Source: Trichobilharzia szidati (taxonomy: Eukaryota; Platyhelminthes; Trematoda; Strigeidida; Schistosomatidae). From it: a stretch of 64,000 bases of DNA. Of this stretch, positions 61,021 to 64,000 are shown piece after piece. The notes beneath the pieces were generated by a model, which saw only the letters and a list, made by a program, of their open reading frames with translations, was not told where the DNA came from and did no database searches. The stretch is taken from positions 58,625,564 to 58,689,563 of the forward strand of contig OX235279.1 in assembly GCA_944472155.2 (NCBI GenBank), given 5' to 3'. The stretch's first letter is position 1; every line of letters starts with the position of its first letter. Position numbers and translations under genes: made by a program.

Positions 61021-62775
61021 GACGAACCAGGATTCAGCGATCAATCTCTCTCTCTCCATCTATCTATATTCCGATTCGACTCAATAAAAGATGCTGATGT
61101 ATCTGGGAAGAAAATGATTTCCATGGATGTCACTTCGCTTTTCACCAACGTTCCCCTCACTGAAACTATCTGCTTTATTTGCAAATTCATTGAGGATAAT
61201 AACGTAGACGTATGTGTTCCGATCCACTACTTAAAGGAACTACTATTGAGGTGCACTCTAAATGTTCAGTTCAAGTTCAACAATACGATTTATAGACAAA
61301 GAGATGGTGTGGCAATGGGGTCACCATTGGGTCCTTTACTTGCAGACTGCTTCTTGGCCAGTTTGGAGAATAATATTTTACGGCCTACTATCGACAGCTT
61401 CCATCTGTACCAAAGATACATTGATGATACTTTCATCATATGTGACGACATTACCGACATCGAATTGATAACCAAAGAGTTCAACAGCTGCCATCATGCC
61501 ATCAAGTTCACGTCGGAATCAGAGAATAACTCGGAATTCCATTTTTTGGATGTTTTTCTAAAGAGGAGATCGGATGGCTCTCTTCAAAGATCGATCTACA
61601 GGAAACCAACATGGAATGGTCAATACACAAATTTCCATAGCTGGGTCCCTTTGAGGAGAAAGAGAAATCTGATCCATTCCTTATCCTCAAGAATAAGGAG
61701 GATATGTTCAAGTGATACAATCGTTGGGGAACTGGAGAGACTCAGACAAGTCCTCATAGAGAATGGATATCCTCCAAGATTCATCGAGAAAAACATGAAG
61801 CCAAGGGAAAAACCTGAAAGAACACAGACGGTGCCGAAGAAACTACTGTTTATGAGTGTCGAATTTAAAGGTGATACCGCAGCTGAGATCCTGAAGAATC
61901 GCTTATGCAGATCCCTGAGGAAAGCCTTCTTTATGGCTGAGCTACGTATCAACTTCTACAGCCGACAAATGATCAACGGGTGTGTGAAGGATAAACTGCC
62001 GCTTTGGGCCACCTCAATGTGTGTTTATAAATTCACTTGCTCGTGTGGAGCTAGTTATATTGGCCGCACAAAGCGCACGTTTTCCAAACGCATCTCTGAG
62101 CATTATCCGGCATGGTTAGCAAAGGGACAATGTAAGACAATTACTAGCTCAATTCTCGAGCATTTGGTGAACTCAGGCCACGTAGCTCCACCAGAATCGT
62201 CTTTCAAGATCATCTACAAAGTGAAGCCAAATGGTACAAAGGGCGTCAGGTTTCGGCTTTTGTGTATGGCGGAGGCTCTAGCAATTCAGCAATACAACCC
62301 TGAACTCTGTATACAGAAAAAGTTTGTCCAGTCTCTTATTCTACCTTGGTCTTAACCTCTTCACTAATCGTTCCTTGTGAGTAAAACATTTTTTGATTTT
62401 TTCTTTTCATTCTAATTTCACTTTTAGTTAGCTTTTGCTTTAATAATTAATTCACTATTATCACTCTCATATGCTCCTTTTGTATATTTTCACACCCTCT
62501 TCACACTTGTTAAATTGACACTCAAATACCTTTATTCTCACTTAATAGCAATTTTAACCTTGTCAAATTTCTATCTTTTTGCCGTTGAGTACCACGTAAT
62601 TTTCAACTTCTAATTTTCACTTCTAAAGCCACTTCTGAGTAATTATATCAATTATGTCACCCCCTATTACTCAATAATAGACCACTATATATTTTTGTAA
62701 GTATAAATACGATTGTACAGCCTCTGAAGATGATTTCGTCGATAAAGAAAATTTTCTTCGCTGAATCTGTCTTTT
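61021..62775 (+). mobile_element. Penelope-like element, 5'-truncated, with intact ORF
   Basis: The open frame can be followed upstream of its first ATG to about 61021 (DSIKDADVSGKK precedes it), but the RT fingers are missing. The 3' untranslated region runs to about 62775 and contains cctctgaagatgatttcgtc, gataaagaaaattttcttcg, again a CTGAAGA with a following GAAA. Its last bases (tcgctgaatc, 62758-62767) occur inverted at 61031-61040 (gattcagcga), perhaps a short terminal inverted repeat. Confidence 0.9.
61114..62355 (+). CDS. Penelope RT palm and thumb plus GIY-YIG endonuclease, intact ORF
   Basis: 413 residues without a stop. RT motif A: ISMDVTSLFTNVP (residues 2-14, Asp5 catalytic). 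Motif B-like: GVAMGSPLGPLLADCFLASL (65-84). Motif C: RYIDDTFII (101-109, Asp104 and Asp105). FHFLDVFLKR (143-151) and YRKPTWNGQY (162-171) follow, then the thumb. The GIY-YIG domain starts at CVYKFTCSCGASYIGRTKRT (303-322) with SKRISEH (324-330) and ILEHLVNSGH (347-356); MAEALAIQQYNPEL (385-398) holds the conserved Glu. All catalytic positions I can place are kept. Full-length PLE proteins are longer, with RT fingers before motif A, so this copy cannot be autonomous. The ATG is simply the first Met in a truncated frame. Confidence 0.92.
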   Translation: MISMDVTSLFTNVPLTETICFICKFIEDNNVDVCVPIHYLKELLLRCTLNVQFKFNNTIYRQRDGVAMGSPLGPLLADCFLASLENNILRPTIDSFHLYQRYIDDTFIICDDITDIELITKEFNSCHHAIKFTSESENNSEFHFLDVFLKRRSDGSLQRSIYRKPTWNGQYTNFHSWVPLRRKRNLIHSLSSRIRRICSSDTIVGELERLRQVLIENGYPPRFIEKNMKPREKPERTQTVPKKLLFMSVEFKGDTAAEILKNRLCRSLRKAFFMAELRINFYSRQMINGCVKDKLPLWATSMCVYKFTCSCGASYIGRTKRTFSKRISEHYPAWLAKGQCKTITSSILEHLVNSGHVAPPESSFKIIYKVKPNGTKGVRFRLLCMAEALAIQQYNPELCIQKKFVQSLILPWS

Positions 62776-62914
62776 AATTATCTATATTTTTCTTTATAAT
62801 TTTGACTCTGTCCCACCCTATTGTGTGGTTGTATTTTAATGCATGCAATAAGATTGTTGAGTTTTTTCCTAAATTACTTATCTTCGTGGGATCAGTCATT
62901 CTAACTTTAGCTAA
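62776..62914. other. Unassigned spacer between Penelope copies
   Basis: About 140 AT-rich bases after the PLE end, with no feature recognised. Confidence 0.4.
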
Positions 62915-63055
62915 ATTCTTATGTTCTGATAATCTCACTACTCCTGATCTACTAGTTTAACCTATGTATGTAGTTGACCTCAAAGTCATTGCAAGGTATT
63001 TTGTAAATTATATTATTTTGTCTAATTGGGTCAACCTGCAGGGTCCTTTAGCCTA
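62915..63055 (-). mobile_element. Degenerate Penelope GIY-YIG relic
   Basis: On the minus strand the block from about 63030 reads KIIYKIPCNDFEVNYIHRLN with stops after it, aligning to TIYKINCMNCNKHYIGQSG of the copy at 57152; the conserved Gly-Gln is lost. At the nucleotide level ttttgtaaattatattattt (63000-63019) and ttcttatgttctgataatct (62917-62936) correspond to 57460-57480 and 57386-57405. Confidence 0.6.
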
Positions 63056-63349
63056 CAGAGCTGCTGGTAAAAGTGAATGAAGGTTTAAAAGCTCCCTTTT
63101 TCGCTGTATTCCCTGAACTGGATGTTTTAATTGTCAAGCTGTCATTATTCATCCAAGCAGCAAACAACTTCAACCCCAGCTATATACAAGGAAGTATGCT
63201 TCTGGAATACGGCATTATTGACATAACCCTTTTTTCTAATGATTATGATTGAGACTAAATGTTTTCAGCGCAATTCTTATCGTGGTATTCAGCTGCATTG
63301 CTACCCATAGTTTCGTTTATTTAGTATTTAGCCTTTTCGACACGTGAAT

Positions 63350-63560
63350 TCTTTCTTGCTGACACATAAATTTAATCTGCGTTAGTATATCTGTTAAGTG
63401 AATGTCTATCCGACTGTAATGCTTCTGTTAATTCTCTGGCATTTTAGTATTTCCTCTGTTTAAAATCTACACACTTATTCCAGTTGTCCATAGTTATGCA
63501 TATGTATTGATATGAACGAATATAAGTCTTACCTTTAGACTGCTTTCTTATATTTCTTTA
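63350..63560 (-). mobile_element. Degenerate Penelope C-terminal relic
   Basis: The stretch aattctctggcattttagta then tttcctctgtttaaaatcta (63431-63471) aligns with 57257-57299 of the foldback PLE (aattctctggcacttttcgt), and tccatagttatgcatatgta then ttgatatgaacgaat aligns with 57322-57357. It is the part after the GIY-YIG domain. It lies at higher coordinates than the GIY-YIG relic at 62915, the wrong order for a single minus-strand copy, so two copies or a rearrangement are involved. Confidence 0.7.
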
Positions 63561-64000
63561 GTTAAAGATGAAAGGGATATCCTCTTTCATCAGCTTAGTG
63601 TGTTTCACAGTTGATGAAATTCATCTGATATTTAGTGTTGGTTTTTGTCATCTGTTACGTCTATCAGTCTATATACTGCTGGATGAAATAATTGTCTTGG
63701 CTTGGGCATGGTACCTTTTAGAAAAAGTTTCAGTGATTTCATACATTCCTAATAAGGGAGACCTAAATATGAAATTGAATCTGTCTTTTATATTACCGTT
63801 TTCGAGTAACGAGTTATTTTGCTTTTTTATATACCTTTTCAATTTTTAATAATATATGTTTATTATGCATGCTTATTTTCAGTTCTCTTTTTGTAGCAGC
63901 ACAAAGCCTAAGGCTAAGTGGGACCAGCAAGTAAACATGTAGTATAAGTCAAGGTTTCAGTAAGTTTCGAGGAATACTACTGCATAAACTCACAAGAATA
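63561..64000. other. Unassigned right edge
   Basis: A 93-codon plus-strand frame at 63568-63849 is hydrophobic and AT-driven; I see no motif and would not call it a gene. Confidence 0.3.

Noticed and set aside
63568..63849. Membrane protein gene
   Set aside because: Hydrophobic composition is explained by T-rich codons; no start context, splice site or homologous domain.
1..64000. CRISPR array or bacterial operon
   Set aside because: No regularly spaced repeats of that type, no ribosome-binding-site pattern, and the content is eukaryotic retroelements with introns.

Overview
The window looks like repeat-rich, AT-rich intergenic or intronic DNA from a blood fluke, Schistosoma or a very close relative. 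The reasons are the repeat families: tRNA-headed SINEs carrying a hammerhead-ribozyme-like block (the Sm-alpha type of schistosome SINE), several copies of an RTE-clade LINE resembling the SjR2/SR2 group, another RTE-like LINE, an R2-like relic, and at least four Penelope-like elements (PLEs) with reverse transcriptase (RT) plus GIY-YIG endonuclease. Species cannot be decided by eye. I found no complete conserved host gene, no rRNA and no convincing functional tRNA; the tRNA-like sequences are SINE heads.

Layout. 1-1034: unassigned. 1035-9924: a giant imperfect palindrome with arms of about 3.2 kb (1035-4265 and 6762-9924) around a 2.5-kb spacer. The spacer holds a candidate small multi-exon gene (5621-6793) with canonical splice sites and a 30-base micro-exon. 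10545-14330: two decayed minus-strand RTE copies. 14331-18060: mostly unassigned. 18060-21790: a nearly full-length, multiply mutated RTE-like LINE on the plus strand. 22778-28570: an inverted terminal fragment, an R2-like relic, one hammerhead-type SINE and two RTE-tailed SINEs. 28571-37480: AT-rich, with one SINE inside an arm of a dispersed inverted repeat whose partner lies at 42028-42445. 37485-47035: PLE end, RTE fragments (37610-38430, 40985-42027, 46135-46460), four more SINE copies. 47036-52025: AT-rich and empty. 52028-64000: one RTE fragment, then a PLE-dense stretch.

The PLE stretch contains a 5'-truncated minus-strand copy (53095-54150), a foldback copy bounded by a 13-base direct repeat (57001-58480), a copy with an intact 413-residue ORF (61114-62355), and two relics (62915-63055, 63350-63560).

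The elements interact. One SINE family ends in the same 3' sequence as the minus-strand RTE family, the usual sign that a SINE borrows that LINE's machinery. The second SINE family and the PLE 3' ends both carry a CTGA...GAAA block resembling a hammerhead core. The most notable structures are the giant palindrome with a spliced candidate gene in its loop, the Penelope foldback insertion, and the SINE/LINE tail sharing.
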